Assembly: GCA_003999685.1 (NCBI GenBank) | Contig: CP021220.1 | Coordinates: forward strand, 930,001 to 994,000 | DNA: 64,000 nucleotides | Reading direction: 5' to 3' | Origin: Taiwanofungus camphoratus | Taxonomy: Eukaryota > Basidiomycota > Agaricomycetes > Polyporales > Taiwanofungaceae | Shown: one piece after another, positions 49,398 through 59,896 of the stretch | How the letters are laid out: every line of letters begins with the position of its first letter | Numbering within the stretch: the stretch's first letter is position 1 | Notes under the pieces: generated by a model | What the model saw: the letters and a program-made list of their open reading frames with translations, nothing else | Databases searched by the model: none | Told to the model about the DNA's origin: nothing | Position numbers and translations under genes: made by a program

Positions 49398-50504
49398 TCA
49401 TGGCTGTCTTCTTTTTCCCTTCTCCTCGCCCGTTGGTCTGCCCTCCGCCGAGCTGTCCCTGCTGCCTCTCTCACCACTGGACTGTGGGCTCCGTGTCCCC
49501 CCAGACTGGGCACCTGTATTCTGTTGCAAGTCTGGCACGGCACCCGTCAGTCGCTTGCTTTTGAGCATAACGATCTCTTTCAGCCACCCGTTCTCCCTCC
49601 GAAGCTCTGAGGCTTCTCTTTCCAGTTCCTCCACACGTCCGGATAGGTCGGTGATGGTACGTTCGAGGTTGAGCGTCCATTGTTTCTTCTTGATCCTGAA
49701 GCGGGCTGCACACGGATACATGAACTCAACACTGGCATATGGGGTGATCATTCGGCCTCACCAGACGCTGCTGTGTTTCGCCTCCTCTTCTCTTCCGTAA
49801 GGGAGGCCTGCTCTGCTTCAGTCGGTTCCGCGCCCTCTGGCGAGGGTGTGTCTTCTGCAGGCTGTGACCGTGCAAGCATCTGACTACCTCCGGCTTCGTT
49901 GGAAGTATATGAGCTCGGCTGCCCGCCTCCGAAAGAAAAGGGCGACTGAGGCTGTGTCGGCGACGGCATGTACGGAACATGCTGCTGATGCTGATGTTGC
50001 TGTTGTTGCTGCTGCTGATGTTGTTGCTGCTGCTGCTGTTGCTGCTGAGTATATTGGCTTTGCATTTGCAGGAATTGCAGCCATGGAAGCGCTGCTAAGA
50101 ACACCTCTGTCGGGTTCGGGGCATGTTGCCCAGGTACACTTGCTAATGGCGGTGCAGGGGGAGGAGGGGCGGCCGGGACGGATGGAAAGGCAGGAGTTAC
50201 ATCTTGGAGGGCGCGCAGTGCTCTCACGAAGGACTCCTCATCGTAAGCTGCCTGAGAATAGATCGGCGCCGAGCTCGGCCCAGCCGCAAGCTGGTTCAGG
50301 AAACTGAAATCAAGGGGATCTACGGTCTGTCCATCATGTCATTTTAGATATGGCTCGATGCAAAGGCGCTGGACTCGCCCTATTATTGCTCGGACCAGGA
50401 ATGGGTTGGGGCTGGCTCGCTGACCTTGCTCTACGGTGTCCTGCAGGATTGTTAGCGGTGCCAGAAGGATTGTTACTCAGTGGTTGGTTTGATCTTTGAG
50501 CCAT
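49398..50504 (-). CDS. bZIP transcription factor with polyglutamine tract (Cys3/MetR-like)
   Basis: The start MAQRSNQPLSNNPSG is followed, after an intron, by TVDPLDFSFLNQLAAG, a Pro/Gln-rich middle with two Gln runs split by His, and an acidic Glu/Pro segment. The basic region EEKRRRNTAASARFRIKKKQ is formed across an intron and runs into a leucine zipper (LSGRVEELEREASELRRENGWLKEIV). The basic-region signature RRNTAASARFRIKKK is that of fungal Cys3/MetR/Met4-group factors that activate sulphur assimilation genes. That role is inferred from the family. The C-terminus is Ser/Gly/Arg-rich. The divergent neighbour is NPL4. Confidence 0.85.
49981..50047. repeat. CAG/CTG triplet repeat coding polyglutamine
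   Basis: An imperfect CTG/TTG run on the plus strand encodes Gln stretches interrupted by His in the bZIP protein on the minus strand. It is likely length-polymorphic. Confidence 0.75.
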
Positions 50505-50952
50505 GTTCACAGAGCAGGATGTATGCTGAGTGTCTGCAGGCTGGAGGGTTATATTGCCGGGTTAAGAGACCTGACCAGCGTGCCAATTGACAAGCCTGCT
50601 CTTCGATAGCGACAGACCTCGCCATTTGCAAATAGACTTCTATTTTGTAAGAGAGAGCCTACATGTCGTTACTTCAGCCACAAGAAAAGAATTGATAGGC
50701 GAGCACTGGACTTCGTCGTATGCTCGCAATATAAGCACGGAATTGCGACAACCAGACGCTCGCCGCGGCGTGCGATCATTCTCCCACGTGACCGAGACTC
50801 GATCGAAGTTCATATAGACTCTTTTACATAAGCATCACGTGAAGCGTGACGTCTGCCCAACGCGCGTACGCAACTGAGCGCCTATTTTACTCGTAAACGC
50901 GACTCGCGAGTCTTCCACCAGCCGCAACGTTCGTTTTTGAGGTCGGATCGCA
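50505..50952. promoter_or_regulatory. Divergent promoter region between the bZIP gene and NPL4
   Basis: This 448-base gap separates two start codons pointing outward. Both promoters must lie here. No TATA box or factor site is certain. Confidence 0.45.
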
Positions 50953-53309
50953 ATGGTATGTTTTCAGTATGTTTTAAAACGAATCCATGCAATTTGATGC
51001 CTTGGCAGTTGATTAGAGTCAGATCGAAGGATGGGAACTTTCGATTTGAACTATCACCTACAGCTGATATATCAGAACTCGCATCCAAGGTGTGTGGTAT
51101 TCGGGCCAGCTCCCTTCGCGGGCAGCCAGTAACGGTGAATTTTAGGTTCTAGAAACTGCAGGTGATGCGGACCCCTCCACGCTTGCGATATCGAATCGTC
51201 CACGAGGGAATGAAACATTTGTATCCACCTTGAAGGGCAGGAATCTGCGAAGTCTTGGTCTCAAGTACGTTGATCTTTAATCAAAGCAACCCGTCACTCT
51301 GAACCTTCTCTGTTTAGTCACGGTGATCTAGTGTTTGTGACGTATCAGCCTCGTGCAGACAGCACACCTGCCGTTCAGGGAAGTGAAGAGTCATTCAATA
51401 AGCCACACCCCACCACTGCCATTGCGAATCGGCCATGGGAGTCTGTGAAAGAGGACCCCGTAGATGTCTATTGGCACACGCAGGAAGGAAAGATCCCTCG
51501 TGGCCGTGATGCTAGATTTTGCAAGCATGGCGCAAATGCTATGTGCGACTATTGCATGCCTCTCGAACCATACGACGCGGCTTACCACGCGGAGCACAAT
51601 ATCAAGCATCTTTCGTATCATACATACCTTCGGAAACTAACTCCGAAGACGTCCACCACTGCGTCCTCCACGGCTTCATTACCTCCCCTTTCACAACTAT
51701 CATATAAAGTGAAGGCCCCATGTCCAAGCGGTGGCCATCCACCATGGCCCGCAGGTATCTGCACAGCGTGCCAGCCCTCCGCGATCACCCTGCAGAGTCA
51801 GCCCTTCCGGATGGTCGACCACCTTGAGATTGCGTCCATGGACATCGTAGACCGCTTCCTACAAGCATGGCGAGTGACGGGACTGCAACGTTTCGGCTGG
51901 TTAATTGGACGCTACGAGCCATACGACAAAGTGCCCATGGGTGTGAAGGCGGTCGTAGAGGCAATTCACGAGCCGCCACAGGAAGGAGATTCTGACGGAC
52001 TGACACTGGGTCTGCCTTGGGAAGACGAGCCTCGCATTCGCGCACTTGCGCAATCAGCATCATCACCGCTTACTATCGTAGGGTACATCTTCACCGATTT
52101 GACCCCGTCGCAGGAGGATAAAACAAAGACACTGTACAAACGGCATCCACAATCGTTCTTTCTGTCATCACTCGAGACAATCTTCGCAGCGCACATACAA
52201 AATGCGAATCCGACACCATCACAGTCGTCCCCCACAGGCCTGTTCTCCTCACGTATGGTGACCGCTGTGCTGACCGGTACAGAGGACGGCGCGATTGACG
52301 TCTCGGCGTATCAAGTGTCAGAGCAAGCGTGTGCGATGGTCGAGGCAGACATGATTGAAGCCAGTGTTGATCCGGGTATTGTACGTGTCAAGGAGGAAGA
52401 CCGCAGCCAGGACACAGCACGGTACGTTCCCGATGTGTTCTTCAGATACAAAAACGAGTATGGGCTCGACGTGCAGAAGAGCGCGAAGCCCTCCTTCCCT
52501 GTGGAGTACCTTCTCGTGAACGTGAGTGCCCGATGCAATTAGAGTTGAGCGTTGCGACGATGCTGAGCTTCTCTGTGCACAGGTCACGAACGGCTTCCCA
52601 CAACAGCCTGCGCCTCTCTTCCGCTCGTCGGCGTTCCACATCGAGAACCGCCCTGGGCTGGAAGACCAGCACATCGAGGGCGTTCTGCGCGAGCTCTCAC
52701 GTCTCCAGGCGCCGGACATCCCGGAGAGCTCACACGGCGGCGATTCGCAGCTCCGCACGGCGCTTGCGAGGTGGCTGAGCGACTGGCATCTGGTTGCATT
52801 CCTGGGCTCAACGCAGCTGGTTTCCCAGGCTAGTCTCCTTGTCGCACGCACGGTTGGAGTACGGCGCTCATGTGATGCTTCTTTTTGGTTGATAGGAGGA
52901 TATGAAGGTGCTGCTCCGTGCTGCTACCGCACCGAACCTGGAAGACCCCACCATCCTTGACGAGCTGATAAGCACAGAGGGTTGGCAGACACTCATGACT
53001 TTCACTCGCGAAACAGCTCGTAAGCCCACCCTTTCTCCACTTGTCTCTTCCGAGCATATTTGAGCCAGCAGGGTACTGACTTCCTTACTATCCGTCGCAG
53101 CACCACCGCGCCCAACAACTTCAGCACCATCTGGTCCTACAAACGCAGCGATGGACGAAGACATCCCGCAGGACATCTTCGACCAGATCGCACGCGAGGA
53201 GCGCGGCGGGATGGGCAGCGTCAGCCACAACGTGCGCATCTGCCCACATTGCACCTTCGAGAACACGCACGCTGGGAGCGACTGCGAGGTATGCGGGCTG
53301 CCGCTGTAG
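50953..53309 (+). CDS. NPL4: NPL4, ubiquitin-recognition cofactor of Cdc48/p97
   Basis: The start codon at 50953-50955 is followed at once by a GT donor. Splicing to 51009 gives MLIRVRSKDGNFRFELSP, the typical N-terminal ubiquitin-like (UBX-L) domain. The zf-NPL4 and central NPL4 (MPN-like) regions follow: ARFCKHGANAMCDYCMP, KAPCPSGGHPPWPAGICTAC, the block RFGWLIGRYEPYDKVPMGVKA, and PRIRALAQSASSPLTIVGYIFTDL. The C-terminus carries an NZF finger, CPHCTFENTHAGSDCEVC (C-x2-C-x10-C-x2-C), ending GLPL. NPL4 works with UFD1 to bring polyubiquitinated proteins to Cdc48 for unfolding. The NZF is present in animal NPL4 but absent from budding yeast. Introns are short; the large central exon runs 51319 to about 52520. 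Confidence 0.93.
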
Positions 53310-54244
53310 GTGAAAGACCTGCAGTCACATGTAAGTGGGGCGTGCAAAGAGAAACAGAAGGACTAGCATGCACTGTATACATATTAGACGAGAGAAGCAG
53401 CGTCGCCACTGCGCATGGCTTCTTGCTAACGTTGTCTGTCCCTCCGCAAGCCACCAGACTTGCGAGGGTATTCGGGATATCGTCACAGATGTGTGTGAAC
53501 TTCAAAAGACCGAGAATCGGACGGCTTCTGTATGATCCGGATATCCAGGGCACACTGACGCTCGACTACCAATGCAAAGCTCACCACAGGCTGCTTGAGG
53601 GCAGTTGCATGGGCGTATGTTCTGACTTGCATATATCATACGAGCATGAGGCACATCAGCATCAAAATTCGCAGGTATAGACTATGGCTTGGCTTAGCAC
53701 CAAGATGGTGTCACAAGTGCCACTGGCCCGGCGGACCTCTTCTTGACACTCGTCTGTGCCTCACAGGGAGATCCGAACCGGGCTCAGAGAGGAAACACCT
53801 GTAGTTCCTTCTGCGCAATGGACAGTGGAGCAGGCGCACTAGGATCACGGTCATGTTTCGCAGCGATGCTAAAGCGAGATTTCTGTCAGTCGGGATGCCC
53901 ACCTGCACATATTTGCTTCCGAGTGCGGATTTGAGTACTAAGTACTGAGTACACGAGAGCGTATTCGCAACACAAGTTTAGACTGGAGTGGAGCACCCTG
54001 TTCAACTGTTTTGGCAACGAACCATCCAAAAGATGTGGTCTGTTTACTTCTTCTGTATGAGAGGCTGCCTATAGCTATGCCAATCCAACATAGCGACAGA
54101 TCAGAAGTCGAAAATCAAACCTCAACGTACATCTACTACAGCCATAGCCTATACCCTCGGGCCAATGTGGGTGTATCTCTCTAACATGATATCATAAATT
54201 CAGAACATGCTCCACAGTCGTCTTGAACTACCAAGTTCGAATTC
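53310..54244. other. Intergenic region downstream of NPL4
   Basis: About 935 bases with only short frames (65-69 codons) on either strand and no motif. It probably holds the NPL4 3' untranslated region. Confidence 0.4.
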
Positions 54245-54582
54245 CAGCAATCCTAAAAACGATAGCTCATTTTGAGAAAAACTGCATTGGAGCTAGGTGG
54301 TGCCGGCGAGCACAGCGCGTGGGGAGCGATCTCGGGTGAGATGTGTTGGTGCATCGGCATCCTCATATAGCAGTGATCGCGCCCACCGGTGGTGACGACG
54401 AGGAGAGGAAAATCTATGATAGGATTCTATAGAATAAATGATGACATAGACTAGCCACTAATATATGAGCAGGTCCAAATGAAGATGGGCTTTCAGATCT
54501 GCCACAGTGTTTGGGGCCGGCAGGTGGCACCTGGCTCCAATGCAGTTTTTCTCAAAACGAGCTATCGTTTTTAGGATTGCTG
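54245..54582. mobile_element. MITE-like element with ~60-bp terminal inverted repeats
   Basis: This 338-base unit starts CAGCAATCCTAAAAACGATA and ends with its inverted copy. About 45 bases at each end match with one mismatch, and weaker pairing continues to about 60 bases, to GCCGGC. The middle is AT-rich and codes for nothing. Such short elements with long terminal inverted repeats are non-autonomous DNA transposons. No exact target-site duplication is visible, so the superfamily is open. Confidence 0.75.
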
Positions 54583-55033
54583 TCACTTGCGAATACGCTC
54601 TACCATTGCAGGTCTGGGTTTTCCGGCGTCAACTTTGAGCACGAATCGCCGCACCCCAGAGGAGCATATATGTAAACTTGGCGAGAGGTATGCTGTGCTA
54701 AAATCAAGGACTGTACGGCTTTCACATAATAGAGCGTATTCGCACCCAATTCGAACTCGAGCAAAAAAGGATGGCTATGCCCACTGGTAGAGGCGGCGCA
54801 CCCCCTGAGTCGGCACTTAGGGTCTCGACCAATGACATTTTCGGTATTTGTGAAAGCCATCAAAAAAGATGAGCTTTTGACCAATCAGAAGCAAGTGCCT
54901 TCGGTTCCGCAGCCGCCAAAGTGGAGAATGAAGTTGTCGGCGGCACCGGATGCAAAAAGAACATATGCTCACGCATCGGGGAATGAGGCTGTTCCTCTAG
55001 CGAAAAGAAGTAATCAAGCATTTACTTACTCAA
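54583..55033. other. Intergenic region before the tRNA
   Basis: About 450 bases with no supported gene; an 88-codon frame at 54832-55098 runs through the tRNA and is not credible. Just downstream on the plus strand is the tRNA 3' end (minus-strand gene), so its terminator (a T-rich run on the minus strand) should lie near 55020. Confidence 0.4.
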
Positions 55034-55119
55034 GGCGCTACCAGGGCTCGAACCTGGGTTTTGGGAAGACAAGTCAGGGGGCTCAGAATCCCAAGTGATA
55101 ACCACTACACTATAGCGCC
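55034..55119 (-). tRNA. tRNA-Gln (CTG) with a ~15-nt intron
   Basis: On the minus strand the acceptor GGCGCTA pairs with TAGCGCC. The D-arm TAGTGTAGTGGTTATCA is the typical glutamine-tRNA form and box A. The anticodon stem TGGGA pairs with TCCCA around loop TTCTGA-T, with anticodon CTG. An intron of about 15 bases follows position 37. The T-arm contains GGTTCGAGCCC (box B). Total length is 86 bases without CCA, as expected for a nuclear gene. The alternative register giving TTC (Glu) would break the anticodon stem pairing. Confidence 0.85.
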
Positions 55120-55314
55120 ACGTTGCATGTACAAAAGATTGTTAATCACAAGACCCTTTGAGAAGACGTCACTTCCCCAACCTGTTTGCGAGCGGCTAAA
55201 GCGGAAGCGCTGCCGAGGGAGGCCGTCTGCCCCCGCACTTCTGTGAACTAGTCGTGTGCACAGCCGCCTGTTTTCCCCCTCTTCGTCTTGCTCTCTCTCT
55301 CCTCGCCGTGCACT

Positions 55315-57464
55315 ATGTCTAACACACAAGGTTTGCAAGTCACTTTAGCTGCTATTGGCCCCGCAGCTAACTGTTCCGCAGAACCCTCCATCATTCCCCT
55401 ATTATCGCGTGCATTGCACCACATCCGCTCAACCCCCCCGAGGATTATCGCTTCCCCCGCAACACGTTCGTCTATCTTCCATTCAGCACGGACCATTGAC
55501 ATTTCAGCCACCACACCATTCATCCTGTCATGAACGCGACCGAAAATGGGCGGTTGACGACTTTGACATGGCTCGTTGGTTCAGGTTCGGCTCAGACGAG
55601 TACGCCTGGACCTGGACCTGAACAGGCTCACCTCTTCCTCAAAGGAACTAACCTTGCAATGGTCATGTTCTATCGCATGCCGCAGACGCGCATGATGTTA
55701 GAAAGACGGCACATGCATTTGGTGCTGTCCCGGCTCTCGTCTCTTGGTGCCCTTGGGCACTCTTCAGAACAAGGCGTGCCCTTTAATATATTGCGTGATG
55801 AAGCGTCTCTGCTTGACGCAGAGATATATCATATCATTGCCCTCTTTGATGTCAATGAATGGTCCATAGCCTTATCCCCCGGCGAGGGTTCTCCTGAATC
55901 AGCTTTCTCATCGTATCGCATTGCTTACCGCCTATTATTCCTACAGAACCGCGCCGCGCCGCTGTAGCGCTCATCATCCGCGTCTGCCCCCCGCCATCCT
56001 TCATCTTCCCCAATCCGCAACGCTCCAGTGCCTCACCCATTACCTCGCCGACCAATGCACCACCACTCTCCCTCACAGACTTCTTCCAGCTCGACTGGGT
56101 CAACGCTCCTGGCGCACGCCCTGAGATCCTCTTCCTTCGTCGAGATAGACCTGATGCGGCGGCAGAGACGGGTCGTATGAGCGGGAGCGGGCCGCGCACT
56201 CGGGAGGCGCACGTCGCGTTCCCGGGTGGCAAGACAGAGGAAGGCGACGAGGGTGGGCTTTACACTGGTACGTGCCCGTGTCCTTATTCTCAGACCCTCA
56301 CCCTCATCCTCGCGCAGCAATGCGCCAAACGTGGGAAGAGATCGGCCTGGACCTGGCCGAGTCAGCGTACACGGCGGTGGGGCAGTTGGACGACCGGGAG
56401 GTGACGACCTCGCTGGGTAAGCGGCTGTTGATGGTACTGTCCCCGTTCGTGTTCCTGCAGCTCGCGCCGCGCACGACGGCGGTGGATCCCGCCCCGGGGA
56501 CGACGCTGCACTGGGTGCCGCTGGCGGAGCTGCTGCCGCTGCCGGGCTCGAGCGCGCGGCCGCGCTGGTCAAACGTGACTGTGGATGCGAGCTCGCGGCT
56601 CGCGCCAAGGCACAGCACGGTGCTGCGGCTCCTCGTTCGTGCGCTGGTGGGGAGCATGCAGTTTCCCGCGATTATCATCGCGCCGTCGTCCACCACAGCG
56701 TCCTCGCTCGGCTACTCGAGCGACTCGGACGCGGACACGCGTGCGATCGATGCGAAGCGTGCGCATGTCGAGAACGGGAGCGCGGGTGCCGGCGCGGGAA
56801 CACTGAAGCGCCAGGGCTCGCTGAGCAAGCTCAGGCCCCGCCGGAAGGACGGCGAGGAGCTGAAGCTGTGGGGGCTGTCGCTTGGCATGACGCTTGATCT
56901 CCTTGCGCATATGGCCGGGCCTGCCCCTGCCTCTGCCTCTGCCGCACCCGAGAAGAAGAAACGTAAGAAACGAAAGGGAGGGGAGAAAGAGGAGAAGGAG
57001 CAGGAGGCGGTTATGCACGCGAGTGCGCTGCTCCCGCCGGACACAGAGGACAGGGAGATGATACGCATGCCGGTCGTCGCGCCGAGCCTGACGAGCGTCG
57101 TCCCGCGCTTCTCGTACCCGGATGTGAATTTCTGGATATGGTGCGTCGGCTTGAGCATGTTTTAGACCGGGACACGAGGCTTATAACTTTACAGGGTCTT
57201 CGGAAAGAGATACCGCGCTGTCATACGCGGCTGGGAGGCCAGTGTACAAGCAGGCGGCACGAATGACCGCCGGTATGTTCTCCCTCGCCTACTTCTGCAC
57301 ATTGTGCAGCCTTGCTCACTCCGTCTTTCAGCATAAATTGGGCGGGCTCTGCGCTGACGACATTTTACGCCGCGGTGCGCAAGGCTCTTGTCGTCGTACT
57401 TGTGTTGCGTGCCGTCGGTGTACTCATTGGGCTCATCGTCGGCACATGGGTACTGTTCTGGTAG
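55315..57464 (+). CDS. Nudix hydrolase (CoA/nucleotide diphosphatase type) with C-terminal membrane segment
   Basis: The core starts PRRAAVALIIRVCPPP and has EILFLRRDRP, VAFPGGKTEEGDEG and, after an intron, TAMRQTWEEIGLDL. This is the Nudix box GX5EX7REUXEEXGU, but with Gln in place of the first Glu of REUXEE. Family members split X-linked nucleoside diphosphates such as CoA. The long C-terminal half has a very basic Lys/Arg run (KKKRKKRK, about 56957-56980), LKLWGLSLGMTLDLL, and ends in a hydrophobic segment (VLIGLIVGTWVLFW). A plausible 5' part is MSNTQ plus EPSIIPLLSRALHHIRSTPP, joined to PRRAAV by a 482-base intron (55466-55947); phases agree, but this is inferred. The core exons from 55948 are secure. 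Confidence 0.75.
55530..55967 (+). CDS. Unrecognised 145-codon open frame overlapping the putative long intron of the Nudix gene
   Basis: The frame begins MNATENGRLTTLTWLVG and continues uninterrupted past the splice acceptor of the Nudix core exon, ending NRAAPL. It contains LERRHMHLVLSRLSSLGALG and LLDAEIYHIIALFDVNEW, which look protein-like (amphipathic). I do not recognise a family. It could be an alternative first exon of the Nudix gene, an intron-nested gene or chance. Low certainty. Confidence 0.3.
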   Translation: MNATENGRLTTLTWLVGSGSAQTSTPGPGPEQAHLFLKGTNLAMVMFYRMPQTRMMLERRHMHLVLSRLSSLGALGHSSEQGVPFNILRDEASLLDAEIYHIIALFDVNEWSIALSPGEGSPESAFSSYRIAYRLLFLQNRAAPL

Positions 57465-58475
57465 TCTTTTGTTTTTTCCTTATTCATTTCTTGTGGAGAG
57501 GTGAGCCTGGTAGATTTCCGGGCTCGACTGCGATGACCTGACATACATGAAGGCCATTGCGATCTTGGTTCATTTCTGTTGTTGTCTCTTTCTAACAGGG
57601 CCTAGTACTTGGAATGATAGGTCAGTGTATGGCACTTATCATGCAAGGTATTGTTATGACCGATATCCACTTCTGCTGGGACACTTCTGCTTGAGAACCG
57701 GGTGACCGTTTGCTGCTACGCTGCTAGAGCTGTAGTTTTTGTTATGGGCTGGGAGTACATTAGTCATTGGTTACATATCTACCTCTATGAATTACGACGT
57801 TATACGACATTTTCTAGATGATAGTGACTGCCTTTAGTTGCGGGAAAAATGAGATCATCATGCGAGCGGCCACTGCGTCCAGAAATTACCAATCTAAAAA
57901 AACTATGATATGGTATGTGTAGTGGGTATGACTTGGGATCCTGATCCACAATGTCAAACATTTGAATCTTCCTAAAATCTCGGTTCGAGCCATCATAGCG
58001 CCTTCATACAACCGGGTAAGTGTAGCTCTTTAAGTAGCTACATGTATGCATTTCCCATCATTCGTCAAATACATGTTATGTGTTCCCCCACCCCTGTTTC
58101 TGAGTAGACTGTAGTAGTTGTGAATGGTGTCAACATTTTCCGAAGCACATAAGGAATATGGTATTTCATTTATAGAGCTTGGAGACCATACATACTTAGT
58201 GTATCCCAGTACCCATGCAGATTTCAGAACGGTTCATTGGAAGATTCTCACACACAGCTACTATAAAGGAGGCTCAGATCTTATATGGACGTGGTGTCCC
58301 ATGCGTTGTCCCAGTGACCATGACTTGCAATACGAGTGTTATCATCTACATCGTTCACATCGCTGAAATCTAGATATGCACTTACGGCCATTTAACACGT
58401 CAGCTTTGAAAGTGGAATAAAAGAGCAATAACCCACAAAATGAACCCTGTTTATTTCTTCTCCGACTCTGTGTGA
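57465..58475. other. Intergenic region between convergent genes
   Basis: About 1 kb, AT-richer than the genes on both sides, between the 3' ends of the Nudix and SGT2 genes. One 80-codon frame (58124-58366) lacks any motif. No repeat ends are seen. Confidence 0.45.
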
Positions 58476-59774
58476 CTATCGCCCAGGTCCTCCGAACTGG
58501 CTCGCCCTGTGAATAACGAGTCAGTGTTATGATTATTCTTACATGACGCATTCACGCACAACTCCCTCAAAGACGGATCAGACATGATTTCCGCCATTGA
58601 CGGCATGTTGCCTGACTGCATGCGATTCATCTGACAGGTAACTAGTCAACGTATGCCCGTGATAGCGAAACTGGTTCAAGTGCAACGCACCATATTTGCG
58701 ACTGCAGGATTAGACATAAGCCTATCCAGCCCACCATTCTGCATCATCTGCTGTGCCATCTGCATCATCATTGGATTGTTCATCATCCCGGCAAGGTCGG
58801 GCATGCTCCCACCCCCTCCCGCACCGCCGCCCATCCCACGCAGCATATCCGCCATTCCGTGCAGCCCTCCGCCGCCCGTAGGTGTTTCGGAGGCGGGCTC
58901 AAGCGGCGGCATCTCGTCGTCATCGATGCGTGCCTCGGCGTTCTGCAGACCGGACTTGAGTGCGGCGTTAGAGGGGTCGAGCTCAAGCCCGCGCCGAAAG
59001 GCGGCCGCAGCTGCCTTAAAATCAGCAAGGGCATAATGCGCGTGTCTGGACATGGGTATATACGTGTAAGAAAAAGGCGCGTAATGACAGGTGAACCCCC
59101 AACGCAAGGGTGTTGGCGAAAAACTCACCCCAGGCGATGGTATGCCTTCACGAACCCGGGGTCCACCTCGATCGCCCTCTCCGCATCGAGGATCGCCTTG
59201 TCGTGGTCGCCCTTGCTAGAATATGCCGCAGCGCGATTCGAGTAATACACCGCATTGGTCGAGTCCAGCGCGATCGCGCGCGTGTACGCGTCGATCGCGG
59301 CGTCGTACTGTTTCGCGGACATTTTCGTGTTACCCTCTACTTTGAGCTTATCCGCGGCAGCCTTATCCAGGGCGCTTGGTACCGCGGGGGACGCAGGCTT
59401 GGGTGTAGATGTAGAGGCGGGCGCTGAAGTCGAAGTAGATGTAGAAGAGGATGCAGAAGGCGAGGCGAGCTTGTCGCGTGTCTTGAGGAAGACGTCGAAT
59501 ATGGAGAGAAGTGTGGCGGGCTTGACACTCAAACGTTCCCGTTGTGCCTCGTCTGCAGGATCGACCTCGAACGCCTCACCTATACATTGCACTGCGGGCG
59601 AGCATGCGTCAGCGCCAGTGCACAGTCGGCGGGCGTACTAACGGGTGAAAGCGAGCGACGACACGCACTTGCGACCTCGAGACTCTCCTTGTCGTCCTGC
59701 TTGACGGTGCCATCTTTAATGGACTGGTTGAGAAAGTCAATAATCGAGAGGACGAGTCGCTGCTTGTTCGACAT
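58476..59774 (-). CDS. SGT2: SGT2, TPR co-chaperone of the GET/TRC tail-anchored protein pathway
   Basis: The start MSNKQRLVLSIIDFLNQSIKDG forms the N-terminal dimerisation domain that binds Get4/Get5 (UBL). A Ser/Thr/Pro linker follows, then three TPR repeats: ADKLKVEGNTKMSAKQYDAAIDAYTRAIALD, NAVYYSNRAAAYSSKGDHDKAILDAERAIEVD and AYHRLG...HAHYALADFKAAAAAFRRGLELDP. A Gly/Met/Gln-rich C-terminal region with MMNNPMMMQMAQQMMQ binds hydrophobic tails. The final exon gives RELASQFGGPGR through a GTGCGT donor. SGT2 captures tail-anchored membrane proteins in the cytosol and hands them to Get3. Several short introns. It is divergent from PRP19 with 122 bases between start codons. Confidence 0.93.
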
Positions 59775-59896
59775 CGTTGTAGTCGGGAACGTCCAAGGGT
59801 GATCGCCTCGAATGCAAAAAGCCACCACCAACAACACCAAACACGTTTCTTGCTCGCTCCGCCCGCGACGTTGAACTGCTGAAATTTCGACTCGGC
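59775..59896. promoter_or_regulatory. Short bidirectional promoter between SGT2 and PRP19
   Basis: Only 122 bases separate the two outward-facing start codons, so both genes must share control sequence. It contains a CA-rich stretch (CCACCACCAACAACACCAAACAC) and no clear TATA box. Confidence 0.6.

Noticed and set aside
56272-57165. Possibility that the 297-codon Nudix frame starts at its own ATG (56272)
   Set aside because: That ATG lies in the intron; splicing from GGLYT to AMRQTW restores the full Nudix box, so the gene begins upstream.
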